Position numbers and translations under genes: made by a program. Positions 52,532-60,709 of a stretch of 64,000 nucleotides of DNA are shown here, piece after piece. Below the pieces are notes generated by a model that worked only from the letters and a program-made list of their open reading frames with translations, had not been told where the DNA came from and did no database searches. Source of the DNA: Streptomyces capitiformicae (lineage in GTDB: Bacteria; Actinomycetota; Actinomycetes; Streptomycetales; Streptomycetaceae); the NCBI RefSeq assembly GCF_002214185.1, contig NZ_CP022161.1, positions 3,967,767 through 4,031,766 of the forward strand. The letters run 5' to 3'. Each line of letters begins with the position of its first letter. The first letter of the stretch is position 1.

Positions 52532-52776
52532 ACCCCGACGACCCGTTGCTCCAGATCCTGGCGTGCCCACTGGACAAGGGCCCGCTGCACCTGGTGGTCC
52601 ATGAGGAGGAGCGACCGGACGCCTCCGAGGCATCGGAGTCGCTCTACAACCCCCGGCTGCACCGCCGTTACCCGATCGTCGACGGCATTCCGCAGCTGCT
52701 GCCGTCGTCGGGCGAGCAGGTGACGGAGGACGAGCATCAAGAACTCCTGGCACTTCTCAAGAGGATGAGCTCATGA
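52528..52776 (+). CDS. Trm112-family protein
   Basis: 82 aa. ILACPLDKGPLHLVV and RRYPIVDGIPQLLPS are the Trm112/YcaR pattern. It has a single Cys instead of the two CxxC pairs of zinc-binding members, so zinc binding is unlikely. Such proteins act as activators of partner methyltransferases; three are encoded in this operon. Overlaps both neighbours by 4 bases (ATGA). Confidence 0.9.
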   Translation: MNPDDPLLQILACPLDKGPLHLVVHEEERPDASEASESLYNPRLHRRYPIVDGIPQLLPSSGEQVTEDEHQELLALLKRMSS

Positions 52777-53597
52777 CCACCCTGGCCGCCCGTGTCGCAC
52801 CGCTCCTGCCGGACCGGCTGGTCGCCGCGGCCGCCCGGCTCGTCTACCCGCGCTTCGAACCGGAGCTGGCCCGGCTCGACGAACTGTGCCCGCCGGACTG
52901 CGGTACGGCCGTGGACGTCGGCGGCTGGTACGGCCCCTGGACGCGGCGGCTGTCGAGACGAGCCGGACGTGTGGTGACCGTGGAGCCGGTGCCCCGGCTG
53001 GCCCGGCTGCTCACCTCGGCGGCCCCCGCCAACGTCCGCGTGGTCCAGGCCGCCGCGTCGGACCGGCCGGGCACGGCCCGGCTGTGGCTGCCGTCGGGCG
53101 ACGACGGCGAGCGTGGCGTGTCGTCCCTGGTCCGCCGGGACATCCATGCCCGTGCGCTGGACGTCCGGTGCGTCACCCTGGACGGGCTCGGCCTGACCGA
53201 CGTCGGCTTCATCAAGATCGACGTCGACGGCAACGAACTGGCCGTCCTGCGCGGGGCGTCCGGCCTCCTCGTCCGCGACCGCCCGGCGCTCTTCGTCGAA
53301 CTCGAGTCCCGTATCCAGCCGATCACCCCGGTCGTCGACCTCCTCGCCGGCTTCGGCTACGCCGGCTGGGTCCTCCCCGGCCGCCCCTGGCTCCCCCTCG
53401 ACCCTGCCGCCCTGGAGGCCCACCAGGCCCGGACCTCGTACGTCGCCTCGCGGGGGCTGCTGCGCCGGGTGCTGCCGTTCGCGGGGCCGCGCTACGTCAA
53501 CTCGGTGCTGTTCCTTCCGGACGGGCGGAGGCCCCCGTCCGCCTCCGGCGCCGTACGTCACGATGGAGCACATGCCTCCCGCGAAGCGTCCCGGTAG
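52773..53597 (+). CDS. FkbM-family methyltransferase
   Basis: 274 aa. SAM motif AVDVGGWYGPWTRRL (about 46-60), VTVEPVPRLARLL, then the FkbM signature GFIKIDVDGNELAVLRGA (about 147-164) and ALFVELES. O-methylates sugars or polyketides. Last of the eight coupled genes; overlaps Trm112 by 4 bases and the next gene by 35. Confidence 0.92.
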   Translation: MTTLAARVAPLLPDRLVAAAARLVYPRFEPELARLDELCPPDCGTAVDVGGWYGPWTRRLSRRAGRVVTVEPVPRLARLLTSAAPANVRVVQAAASDRPGTARLWLPSGDDGERGVSSLVRRDIHARALDVRCVTLDGLGLTDVGFIKIDVDGNELAVLRGASGLLVRDRPALFVELESRIQPITPVVDLLAGFGYAGWVLPGRPWLPLDPAALEAHQARTSYVASRGLLRRVLPFAGPRYVNSVLFLPDGRRPPSASGAVRHDGAHASREASR

Positions 53598-54183
53598 CCC
53601 CTCGGGGGGCTCGTCACGTCCGTTCACCCGGCGCGACTTCCAGCTCGTGCTGCTGCGGCGCATGGCCGACCACAATCCGGAGCTCGTCGAGGACGCCCGG
53701 CGTGAGCTGGGCGTGTCGATCGCCGAGATGCGGGAGGCGAACAGGCGGTGGCAGGCGATGGTGCGGTCGCCTCGGGGGCGGGGGGCCGCGTCACGGTACC
53801 GGTCGGTTCTGGGGGTGCCGGAGTCGGTCGTGCCCCGGAAGATCGGTGATCTGGAGTGTGAGGCGTGGTTGTGGCCGGTGCCGTTGTGGGCGGATCTTCG
53901 GTTCGAGGTGATGGTCTCGCCGAACGGGGCGGTGTGGAACGAGTGGCTCGTTCGGGCGCCGGGTGCCCCCGGCCCTGAGTTGCGTTCGCTGGAGGACCTC
54001 GTTCCCTGGTCGTGCACGGTGGTCGAGGTGGCGCGGGCGTTCGCACCCGCTCGGCCGTTGGAGGGGACGGCGCCCACGCGGTGGGGGCTGGCGTTTGTCG
54101 CGCCTGACGGGCAGGGGGTGCGGCGCGAGTGTGTCGCCGAGTTCACGTGGGGGCTGTTGCAGCGGGTGGGCGCCGACGCCTGA
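53563..54183 (+). CDS. hypothetical protein (206 aa)
   Basis: Unrecognised soluble protein. Helical basic N-terminus (FTRRDFQLVLLRRMADHNPEL) then a beta-rich region (IGDLECEAWLWPVPLWADLRFEVMV). ATG 53563 lies inside the end of the FkbM gene; ATG 53572 is also possible and would shorten the overlap. It may be cotranscribed with the glycan operon, but nothing ties its function to it. Confidence 0.75.
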   Translation: MEHMPPAKRPGSPSGGSSRPFTRRDFQLVLLRRMADHNPELVEDARRELGVSIAEMREANRRWQAMVRSPRGRGAASRYRSVLGVPESVVPRKIGDLECEAWLWPVPLWADLRFEVMVSPNGAVWNEWLVRAPGAPGPELRSLEDLVPWSCTVVEVARAFAPARPLEGTAPTRWGLAFVAPDGQGVRRECVAEFTWGLLQRVGADA

Positions 54184-54334
54184 GAGCTCCGCGCCCCTAT
54201 GGGTGCGGGCCGGGGTTTTGGGCGTGAACGGTCGGCCCTGGTCACCCTTTGCTCCAAAGCCGGGCCCAAGTAGGCCATTCCCGATCATCTCCCCGATGGC
54301 GCTGTATATGGGCCTACGGTCCGTGCAGAGTCCG

Positions 54335-54370
54335 AGTCCTCGCAGTCCTCGCAGTCCTCGAAGTCCTCGA
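54335..54370 (+). repeat. 9-bp tandem repeat upstream of the MEDS gene
   Basis: Four units of AGTCCTCGC or AGTCCTCGA just before the Shine-Dalgarno (AGGGGAGG) of the MEDS gene. It is in the leader, so copy changes could affect spacing or expression. Confidence 0.8.
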
Positions 54371-54385
54371 AGGGGAGGCGTCCCG

Positions 54386-55318
54386 ATGACAACCCGGCAC
54401 CCGGCGGAGCGAACCGTGCCTGTTGAGCGGCTTCAGCTGGGTGATCATGCCTGTATGGGGGTGGGTGGCGACGGGAACGGGGAGTCGCCGTGGAAGGTGT
54501 TCACGGCGTACACCCGGACGAGTCTGGCGCGCGGGGAAAAGGTCCTGCTGGTCATGGACCCGGACGACCTCCACGACGACGAAGTCGTCTCCCTGCTGGA
54601 CCGGGGCAGCGGTCAGGTCGCGACGGCGCGGGCCAGTGGGCAGCTGTCGCTCAAGCGCAACACGGAGATGTACGTCCCGGACGGGCGGTTCCAGGAGCAG
54701 CGCACGATCGACGCGTACGCGGCGGAGGTCGACCGCGCCTTCAGCGAGGGCTGGTCGGGCCTGCGGGTCACCGCCGACATGGGCTGGGCGCCACGGGTGA
54801 ACCTCGACCAGGACCGGCTGCTGGACTACGAGGCGTCGGTGGCGCCCCTGTTCACGGACCCGCTGTTCACCGCGATCTGCTGGTACGACCGGCAGCGGTT
54901 CGGCGACGGCATGGCCGCCGATGTCGGCAAGGTCCACCCGCTGCGGGTCATGGAGCGTCTGGACGCGCTGGACGTCACCGAGAGCCCGGACGGCGGTCGG
55001 ATCGCCGGCACCGCGGAGCCGAGTACGCGGACGGAGTTCGTCGAGGCCCTGCGGGATGCGCTGGAGCGGCGTGAGGACTCCGGGCCCCGCCGGCTCGTCC
55101 TCGACCTGCGGGACCTGTGCTTCATGGAAGCGCACTGCGCCTGGCAACTGATCAGCCTCGCCTCGTCACTGCCGACCGGCAGCGAACTCACCGTCCGCTG
55201 CGGGGAGTTGCTCGGCCTGGTTCTGGAGCAGCTGGGCGCCGACGAGGTGCCGCAGCTGGCGGTCAGCATGGAGGGGGAGCAGGAGAGCGGGAACGACGAC
55301 GGGGAAGGGACGCGGTGA
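54386..55318 (+). CDS. MEDS-domain sensor with STAS domain (anti-anti-sigma-like)
   Basis: 310 aa. N-terminal MEDS domain (GDHACMGVGGDG, then the RecA-like ARGEKVLLVMDPDD, and AICWYDRQRF), which binds methanogen/methylotroph-type signals in a DcmR-like way. C-terminal STAS-like region (about 215-295, PRRLVLDLRDLCFMEAHCAWQLI). ATG 54386 follows AGGGGAGG. It overlaps the downstream kinase-like gene by 4 bases, a pair that recalls partner-switching sigma control. Confidence 0.88.
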   Translation: MTTRHPAERTVPVERLQLGDHACMGVGGDGNGESPWKVFTAYTRTSLARGEKVLLVMDPDDLHDDEVVSLLDRGSGQVATARASGQLSLKRNTEMYVPDGRFQEQRTIDAYAAEVDRAFSEGWSGLRVTADMGWAPRVNLDQDRLLDYEASVAPLFTDPLFTAICWYDRQRFGDGMAADVGKVHPLRVMERLDALDVTESPDGGRIAGTAEPSTRTEFVEALRDALERREDSGPRRLVLDLRDLCFMEAHCAWQLISLASSLPTGSELTVRCGELLGLVLEQLGADEVPQLAVSMEGEQESGNDDGEGTR

Positions 55319-55914
55319 GCGAGGAGCGTTCGGTCGTGGCGAGGAATGTCGCGGCCAGGAGTGTCGTGGCGAGGGATGTCGTGGCGAGGGATGTCGTGGC
55401 GAGGGATGTCGTGGCGAGGGATGTCGTGGCGAGGGATGTCGTGGCGAGGGATGTCGTGGCGAGGGGTGGGGAACGGCTGCTGCGGATGGAGTTCGACGTG
55501 GCCGAACTGCCGCTCCTGCGCGGCCTGATCGCGGACGGTGTCCTCCGGGCCGGACTGGACGGTACCGCCAACGGCGCCTTCGTACAGGCCGCTTGGGAGC
55601 TGGCCGCCCACGCCGTGACCCACGACGGCGGTACGGGGACGACGGACACGAGGCGGACGACGAGGCGGACGACGGGGTGCATCGAACTGCGGGTGCTGGC
55701 GGGCGAGTTGCGCTGTGAGGTCGCGGACAGCGGGCCCGGGTTTCTTTCGGCGCGGCCCGACGCGCACGGGCCGCGTCTCGCCCGGTCCCTCGTCCGGTCG
55801 TTGGCCGGGCGCCTCGAACTCCACGCCACCCCTCAGGGCACCACGGCGACGCTCTCCGTACGCGTCCCCACCCCGATCCCCATGCCTACGGCCGCGGCCG
55901 CGACCGTGTGCTGA
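55315..55914 (+). CDS. HATPase-like partner protein with VVARD repeats
   Basis: 199 aa. Residues 1-50 are nine near-identical five-residue units (VVARD/VVARN). The rest (about 55-195) is an RsbW-like ATP-binding fold: WELAAHAVTH at the N-box position and VADSGPGFLS at G1; the N-box lacks the usual Asn, so nucleotide binding may be weak. GTG 55315 overlaps the MEDS-STAS stop (GTGA). Its 3' end overlaps the convergent LuxR gene by 29 bp. Confidence 0.8.
   Translation: MSEERSVVARNVAARSVVARDVVARDVVARDVVARDVVARDVVARDVVARGGERLLRMEFDVAELPLLRGLIADGVLRAGLDGTANGAFVQAAWELAAHAVTHDGGTGTTDTRRTTRRTTGCIELRVLAGELRCEVADSGPGFLSARPDAHGPRLARSLVRSLAGRLELHATPQGTTATLSVRVPTPIPMPTAAAATVC
55333..55467 (+). repeat. 15-bp in-frame tandem repeat (VVARD)
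   Basis: Nine units of GTCGTGGCGAGGGAT, six of them identical, at the 5' end of the HATPase-like gene. Confidence 0.92.
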
Positions 55915-58414
55915 ACCAGGCCGCCACCTGACTGCGGTTGTGGAAGCCCAGCTTGGCGAGGATGCGCTCGACATGACCCTCGGCGGTACGACGGGCGATG
56001 ACGAGGTCGTCGGCGATCTGCTTGTTGGTGCGGCCCTGGGCGACAAGGGCCGCGACCTGGAGTTCACGCCGGGTGAGCGGGACCGGCTCGGGGCCGGGGC
56101 CGGTGGCGGAGTCGGGACTCCTGATCGGGGCCGAGCCGTCACATCCGGTCGGCGGGCCGGAGCCCTTGTGCGCTGCCGCGGCCGATGCCTCGGCGTCGCC
56201 GGTCGAGCCGGGGCAGTGGCGTACGGCCGGGGCGGTGTCCTCGTGCGGCTCGCCGAGGGCGTAGGCGACGGCCTCGGCCACGGACAGGCCGGCGCCGCGC
56301 CGGTGTGCCCGTTCGTAGGCGTGGTCGCCGAGGGCGCGGCGGGCGTGGTGTTCCGCGGGCCGGGGGCGGCCCGGGTGCGGGGACTCCGTGGGGTTGCCGC
56401 CGATGTCGTGCCAGATGCGGTCGACCGCGCCGCGCAGTACGGCGGCCCGCTCCGCCTCGCCCGCCAGGGCCTCGGCGGCGGCGAGCAGATCGAGGGTGCG
56501 CGCGAGGCTCTGGCGCTGCCGCACGGTGTACGGCAGGCGCAGACACGTCCGCGCGTGCTCGGCGGCACGGTCGTACTCCCCCGCCGACCAGTGCGCCAGC
56601 GCGAGGGTGCGCAACGCCCAGGACCGGGCCCACTGTTCGCCGTGCGCCTCGCACAGGGCGACGGCCTCGGCGCACAGCGGGATCGCCTCCGCCGCGCGGC
56701 CCCGGCTGACGAGTGTGCAGGCCAGCTCGACGCGGGTGAGGACGACGAAGTTGGCGGTGCAGGTGCGGGCGCGGCCGGGGCCGAGGGTGCCGGCCGGTAC
56801 GGGTGGCGGGGCGGGCACGGGAAGTTCGTCGGCGGCCGCCGCGGCGTGCGCCGGGTCGAGGCCGGCCAGGACGGCGGCCGAGCGGCTGCGGACCAGCGAC
56901 ATCAGGGCGCCCGCCCACATGGCCCGGGTCAGCGTCGCGTCCGGCCGGGCCCCGGCCCGCATCGCGCCGTCCATCCAGTGCCGCCCCTCGCCCCAGCTGC
57001 CGCCCGCGACCCAGTGAAACCACAGACTGGAGGCCAGTCGCAGCCCGTGCTGGGCCTCGCCGGGGGTGGTGAGGCAGAAGTCCAGCGCGGCCCGGAAGTT
57101 GTCCTGCTCGATCCGCAGCCGCTCGGTGATCTCCACCTGGTCGGGCCCGAACCAGGCCTGCTCGTACTCGGCCCCCAGCCGCGCGAAATGGTCCCGGTGC
57201 CTCCGCCGGGTCTCCGTCACCTTGCCCGACTCCTGCAGTTTCTCCAGCCCGTAGTCCCGCAGGGAAACCAGCAGCCGATACCGCACCTGCCCCCCGTACT
57301 CCTCCCGCACAAGCACCGACTTGTCCACCAGCCCGGCAACGGCGTCCAGGACATCGGCCGACTCCATGTCCTCCCGGCTTCCGTCCTCCCGGCTTCCGTC
57401 CTCCCGGCTTCCGTCCTCCCGGATTCCGTCCTCCCCGCTTCCGTCCTCCCCGCTTCCGTCCTCCCCGCTTCCGTCCCCGCCGCAGACCGCCTCCGCCGCC
57501 GCCAGGTCGAAGCCGCCGACGAAGACCGACAGCCTTGCCCACACCAACTGTTCCTGGGGAGTGCACAGTTCGTGGCTCCAGTCGACGGCGGAGCGCAGTG
57601 TGCGGTGGCGGGGCGCGGAGGCGGGGCTGCCGCAGGTGAGGAGTTGATAGCGGTCGTCGAGGCGTTCGACGAGCTGGTCCACACCGAGGGCGCGGACCCG
57701 TACCGCCGCCAGCTCGATGGCGAGCGGCAGCCCGTCGAGACGCCGGCAGAGCCGGGCCACCGCCTGCTGGTTGCCCTCACCGACCGTGAAGCCGGGGACC
57801 ACGGCCGCCGCCCGGTCGGCGAACAGCCGCAGCGCGGGGAAGCGGTCGACCGCCGACAGGGCTGCCGACGAGCCTGCCGCTGGGCTCAACTCCTCCGCCG
57901 CGGGTGCGAGCAGCGGCGGCACCTCGAAGAGCTGCTCGCCGACCAGCCCGAGCCGGTGCCGACTCGTGGCGAGGATCCGTACCTCCTCGGTCGCCGCGAG
58001 CACGGTTCCCGCGAGCACCGCGCAACTGCGCGGCAGATGCTCGCAGTTGTCGAGAACGATGAGCAACCGCCGCTCCCGCAGGTACTCGACGAGGATCTCC
58101 AGCGGCGGCCGTACGGTCTCGTTGCGCACGCCGAGGGCGTCGTTCACGGCGTGCGGCACGAACACCTCGTCCCGCAGAGCCGCCAGCGGTACGAGCCACA
58201 CCCCGTCCGGGAAGGCCCGCGCGATCTGCCCCGCCACATGCGCGGCGAGCCGGGTCTTGCCCACCCCGCCGGGTCCGGTCAGCGTCAGCAGCCTCCCCGC
58301 CGACAGCAACCGTCTGACTTCCGCCGCCTCGTCCCGCCGCCCCACGAAGCTCGTCAGCTCCGCCGGGAAGCCGGAAGTGCGCCGCGACTCCGCTCCGCCC
58401 ACGACCCCGGTCAC
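55886..58414 (-). CDS. large ATP-binding LuxR-family regulator
   Basis: 842 aa. N-terminal NTPase with P-loop TGPGGVGKTRLA (about 45-56) and LLIVLDNCEHLP (Walker B), a winged-helix/TPR-like middle, and a C-terminal LuxR HTH (LTRRELQVAALVAQGRTNKQ ... GHVERILAKLGFHNR, about 778-830). It resembles the STAND regulators of Streptomyces antibiotic and stress pathways. Residues about 315-350 are a GSGED/GSRED repeat. GTG or ATG 58414 start. The 3' end overlaps the convergent gene. Confidence 0.9.
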   Translation of the reverse strand: MTGVVGGAESRRTSGFPAELTSFVGRRDEAAEVRRLLSAGRLLTLTGPGGVGKTRLAAHVAGQIARAFPDGVWLVPLAALRDEVFVPHAVNDALGVRNETVRPPLEILVEYLRERRLLIVLDNCEHLPRSCAVLAGTVLAATEEVRILATSRHRLGLVGEQLFEVPPLLAPAAEELSPAAGSSAALSAVDRFPALRLFADRAAAVVPGFTVGEGNQQAVARLCRRLDGLPLAIELAAVRVRALGVDQLVERLDDRYQLLTCGSPASAPRHRTLRSAVDWSHELCTPQEQLVWARLSVFVGGFDLAAAEAVCGGDGSGEDGSGEDGSGEDGIREDGSREDGSREDGSREDMESADVLDAVAGLVDKSVLVREEYGGQVRYRLLVSLRDYGLEKLQESGKVTETRRRHRDHFARLGAEYEQAWFGPDQVEITERLRIEQDNFRAALDFCLTTPGEAQHGLRLASSLWFHWVAGGSWGEGRHWMDGAMRAGARPDATLTRAMWAGALMSLVRSRSAAVLAGLDPAHAAAAADELPVPAPPPVPAGTLGPGRARTCTANFVVLTRVELACTLVSRGRAAEAIPLCAEAVALCEAHGEQWARSWALRTLALAHWSAGEYDRAAEHARTCLRLPYTVRQRQSLARTLDLLAAAEALAGEAERAAVLRGAVDRIWHDIGGNPTESPHPGRPRPAEHHARRALGDHAYERAHRRGAGLSVAEAVAYALGEPHEDTAPAVRHCPGSTGDAEASAAAAHKGSGPPTGCDGSAPIRSPDSATGPGPEPVPLTRRELQVAALVAQGRTNKQIADDLVIARRTAEGHVERILAKLGFHNRSQVAAWFSTRSRPRP
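57368..57472 (-). repeat. 15-bp in-frame tandem repeat (GSGED/GSRED)
   Basis: Seven units of GTCCTCCCGGCTTCC or its CCCCGCTTCC variant (plus strand) inside the LuxR-type gene, between the ATPase and the TPR part. Confidence 0.9.
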
Positions 58415-58538
58415 GCCCTCAGTTGTGGTTCCCGTACGAGCTGTTGTAACCGCGAAGGGCAGGCAGCGGGCACGGGCGGTGCGGCGGCTTCCTGGATTTG
58501 CCGCCTCTTCGAGTGAGGCGCCTCGGTGCGTACGGGGA

Positions 58539-59444
58539 TCAGTGCGGGGCGGTGGCCGCCGCGAGGATCGCCTCGGCCACGCGGGCCTGCGAGTCGGTGT
58601 GCAGCCACAGGAAGAGGTTGGGCTCGACGAGCTCCAACTCCATCACGCACGGCTGCCCGTCCTCACCGGTGACGAGGTCGACACGCGCGTACAGCAGCTC
58701 GGGCGCGCCCGGTACGGCCACCGGTACGGCGGCCAACGCCCGTTCGGCGACGGCGAGTTCGGCCTCGGTCGGAGTCCAGGGCACCAGGTCCGGGTGGGCG
58801 ACCTTGTCGGCGTCGTACGCCGTGCCGGGCGCCAGCACCGCCCCCTTCCGGCTGGCGTGCAGCAGTCGCCCGCCGAAGAACTGCAGCGCCCGCTCACCGG
58901 CGGTGTCGATGCTCGTCACGAAGGGCTGCACCATCGCAGTGAGCCCCTCGGCGTGCATCCGCTCGACATGCCGTACGGCGGTGTCCCGCTGCTCGGGGGT
59001 GTACCGCGCAGCGAACCGGGCGCCCGCGCCGGAGGTGGGCTTCACGACGTACTCGTGCGCGGTCGGAAGGTCGACGGGGTCGCCCGGCGCGAGATAGGCC
59101 GTGGGCACGACGGGCACCCCGGCCTTCGTGAGGTCCCCGAGGTACCGCTTGTCGGTGTTCCACCGCACGACCTCGTCCGGGTTGGCGAGCCGGGTGGCCT
59201 TGCCGCATTTCTCCACCCAGGCCGCGAACTCGGCCGCGCGCCAGCTGTAGTCCCAGGTGGACCGGATGACGACGAGGTCGTGACCTGACCAGTCGACCGC
59301 CGGGTCGTCCCAGCTCACGGCCACCGCGTCCGCCCCCGCCTCCCGCAGCGCGCCCACCAGCCCCGGCAGATCCCGGTCGGCATGGGCCTCCGGCCCGGAG
59401 TCGTAGGTGGCGAGGGCTATGCGGGGGGCGGCTGTGCGGGCCAC
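58539..59444 (-). CDS. ATP-grasp domain protein
   Basis: 301 aa. ATP-grasp fold: VVIRSTWDYSWR near residue 60, KRYLGDLTKAGVPVVPT, HEYVVKPTSGAGARFAARY (ATP-binding Lys and Gly loop), VQPFVTSI, and CVMELELVEPNLFLW (metal-ligand Glu/Asn). It ligates an amine to a carboxylate; substrate unknown, similar to uncharacterised cytosolic ATP-grasp proteins of actinobacteria. GTG 59444 is chosen because GGAG is 6 bases upstream; GTG 59450 lacks a site. Confidence 0.88.
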   Translation of the reverse strand: MARTAAPRIALATYDSGPEAHADRDLPGLVGALREAGADAVAVSWDDPAVDWSGHDLVVIRSTWDYSWRAAEFAAWVEKCGKATRLANPDEVVRWNTDKRYLGDLTKAGVPVVPTAYLAPGDPVDLPTAHEYVVKPTSGAGARFAARYTPEQRDTAVRHVERMHAEGLTAMVQPFVTSIDTAGERALQFFGGRLLHASRKGAVLAPGTAYDADKVAHPDLVPWTPTEAELAVAERALAAVPVAVPGAPELLYARVDLVTGEDGQPCVMELELVEPNLFLWLHTDSQARVAEAILAAATAPH

Positions 59445-59505
59445 GGGCACTCCATTCTCGTACGGCTGTCGCCTGGGACGGCCGCTCGGACGACCGGTCT
59501 CCGGC

Positions 59506-60495
59506 TCAGGGTACGGCGGGCCCCGTGAGGAACCGTCCCTGCTCGTCGTACGGCCAGACGTTGGGAACGCAGCCGTCCATGCCCTTGATCTGCTGCATCA
59601 TCGCCGGGGCCGGTTCGCCCTCGCCCGGACAGCCGGCGTGGCCGTGGCCGAGGAAGTGGCCGACCTCGTGGTTGATGATCAGGGCGCGGTAGGCCTTGAC
59701 GTCGTCGGCGTAGACGGGGGTCGCCAAGTCCCAGCGCTTGAGGTTGACCATGACGTTCTTGCCGGCCTGGCAGTTGTACTCGCCACCGGTGTTCAGGCCG
59801 AGCTCGCCGCAGATGTCGTCGACGGTGCCGGGGGTCGCGACCTTGACGACGAAGTCGGTGGTGCCGCCGGAGACCCGCTGGAACGCCGACTTGCCGTCCG
59901 TCGTCCAGCCGCGCGGGTCGCTCAGGATGCCCTCGACCTCCTCGGCGACATCGGCGGCGGACAGCTCCAGGCCCTTCTCGATCTCGACCCGGTAGCGCCA
60001 GGTCCGCCCCTGCCCCACCTTGGCACTGGTGCCGGATGCCGTGGTGAACGTCCCCGGCCCGGTCTCGGGGATGGTGATCCGGGACGAGCTGGGTGACGTG
60101 CTCGGGGACTTGCCGGGTGTCTCGGTCGGCGCCTTGCTGAGGGTGGCGTCCGGCGACGTACTCGGTGACCCACTGGGCGACGTACTGGGGGATGTACTGG
60201 GCGAAGGGCTCCGCGACTGGCTCGCGGACTCGCTCACCGACTCACTCGGCGACGAGCTGGGCACGGCGTCGGCGGACAGCTCCTCCCTGTCGCCGGGCGC
60301 CCAGACCATGGCCGCGAGCCCGGCGGCGCCGAGGACGGCCACCACCGCCAGGCCTCCCCATAACGGGCCCTTCCAACGACGTGCGGCGCTCTTCTTCGCC
60401 CGCCGCCCAGGGGCGCCGCCCCGACGTCCGGAGGTCTTCGCCCGGCGCGCAGGGGCCTTGCCTCGACGCCCGGATGGTGCTTTGTGCGCGGTCAT
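59506..60495 (-). CDS. DUF3152 secreted metalloprotease-like protein
   Basis: 329 aa. Cationic Lys/Arg-rich N-terminus, one signal-anchor helix (about 45-66), a long Ser/Pro/Thr linker (SPSTSPSTSPSG-type) and a C-terminal DUF3152 domain with the zinc motif NHEVGHFLGHGHAGC (HExxHxxGH, about 273-283). Cys pairs (GELGLNTG-C, GMDGC) may be disulphides. Codon 45 is TTA (60361-60363), predicting bldA-dependent, development-linked expression. ATG 60495. Confidence 0.9.
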   Translation of the reverse strand: MTAHKAPSGRRGKAPARRAKTSGRRGGAPGRRAKKSAARRWKGPLWGGLAVVAVLGAAGLAAMVWAPGDREELSADAVPSSSPSESVSESASQSRSPSPSTSPSTSPSGSPSTSPDATLSKAPTETPGKSPSTSPSSSRITIPETGPGTFTTASGTSAKVGQGRTWRYRVEIEKGLELSAADVAEEVEGILSDPRGWTTDGKSAFQRVSGGTTDFVVKVATPGTVDDICGELGLNTGGEYNCQAGKNVMVNLKRWDLATPVYADDVKAYRALIINHEVGHFLGHGHAGCPGEGEPAPAMMQQIKGMDGCVPNVWPYDEQGRFLTGPAVP

Positions 60496-60709
60496 ATTCC
60501 TTCAGAGTGTGATCAGCGTGTGATCGGATGCCGCCCGAGTGATCACGGAACGATAACGGATGTTTGATCCGGCCCGGCGCCGTTCCGGACCACGCGTGGG
60601 ACAGCTCACCCGACAACTCACCACAAGCCCCTGTCAGTTGACCTTCACCTTCGGGGAAGCCCCAGCATCGGGAACGGAACGAGGAACGGCCGAGGCCGAA
60701 GGGGGAGCC

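Noticed and set aside
54184..54385. Extra N-terminal extension of the MEDS protein
   Set aside because: The open frame continues upstream through a Ser/Pro/Arg repeat, but AGGGGAGG directly before ATG 54386 and the family start argue against it.
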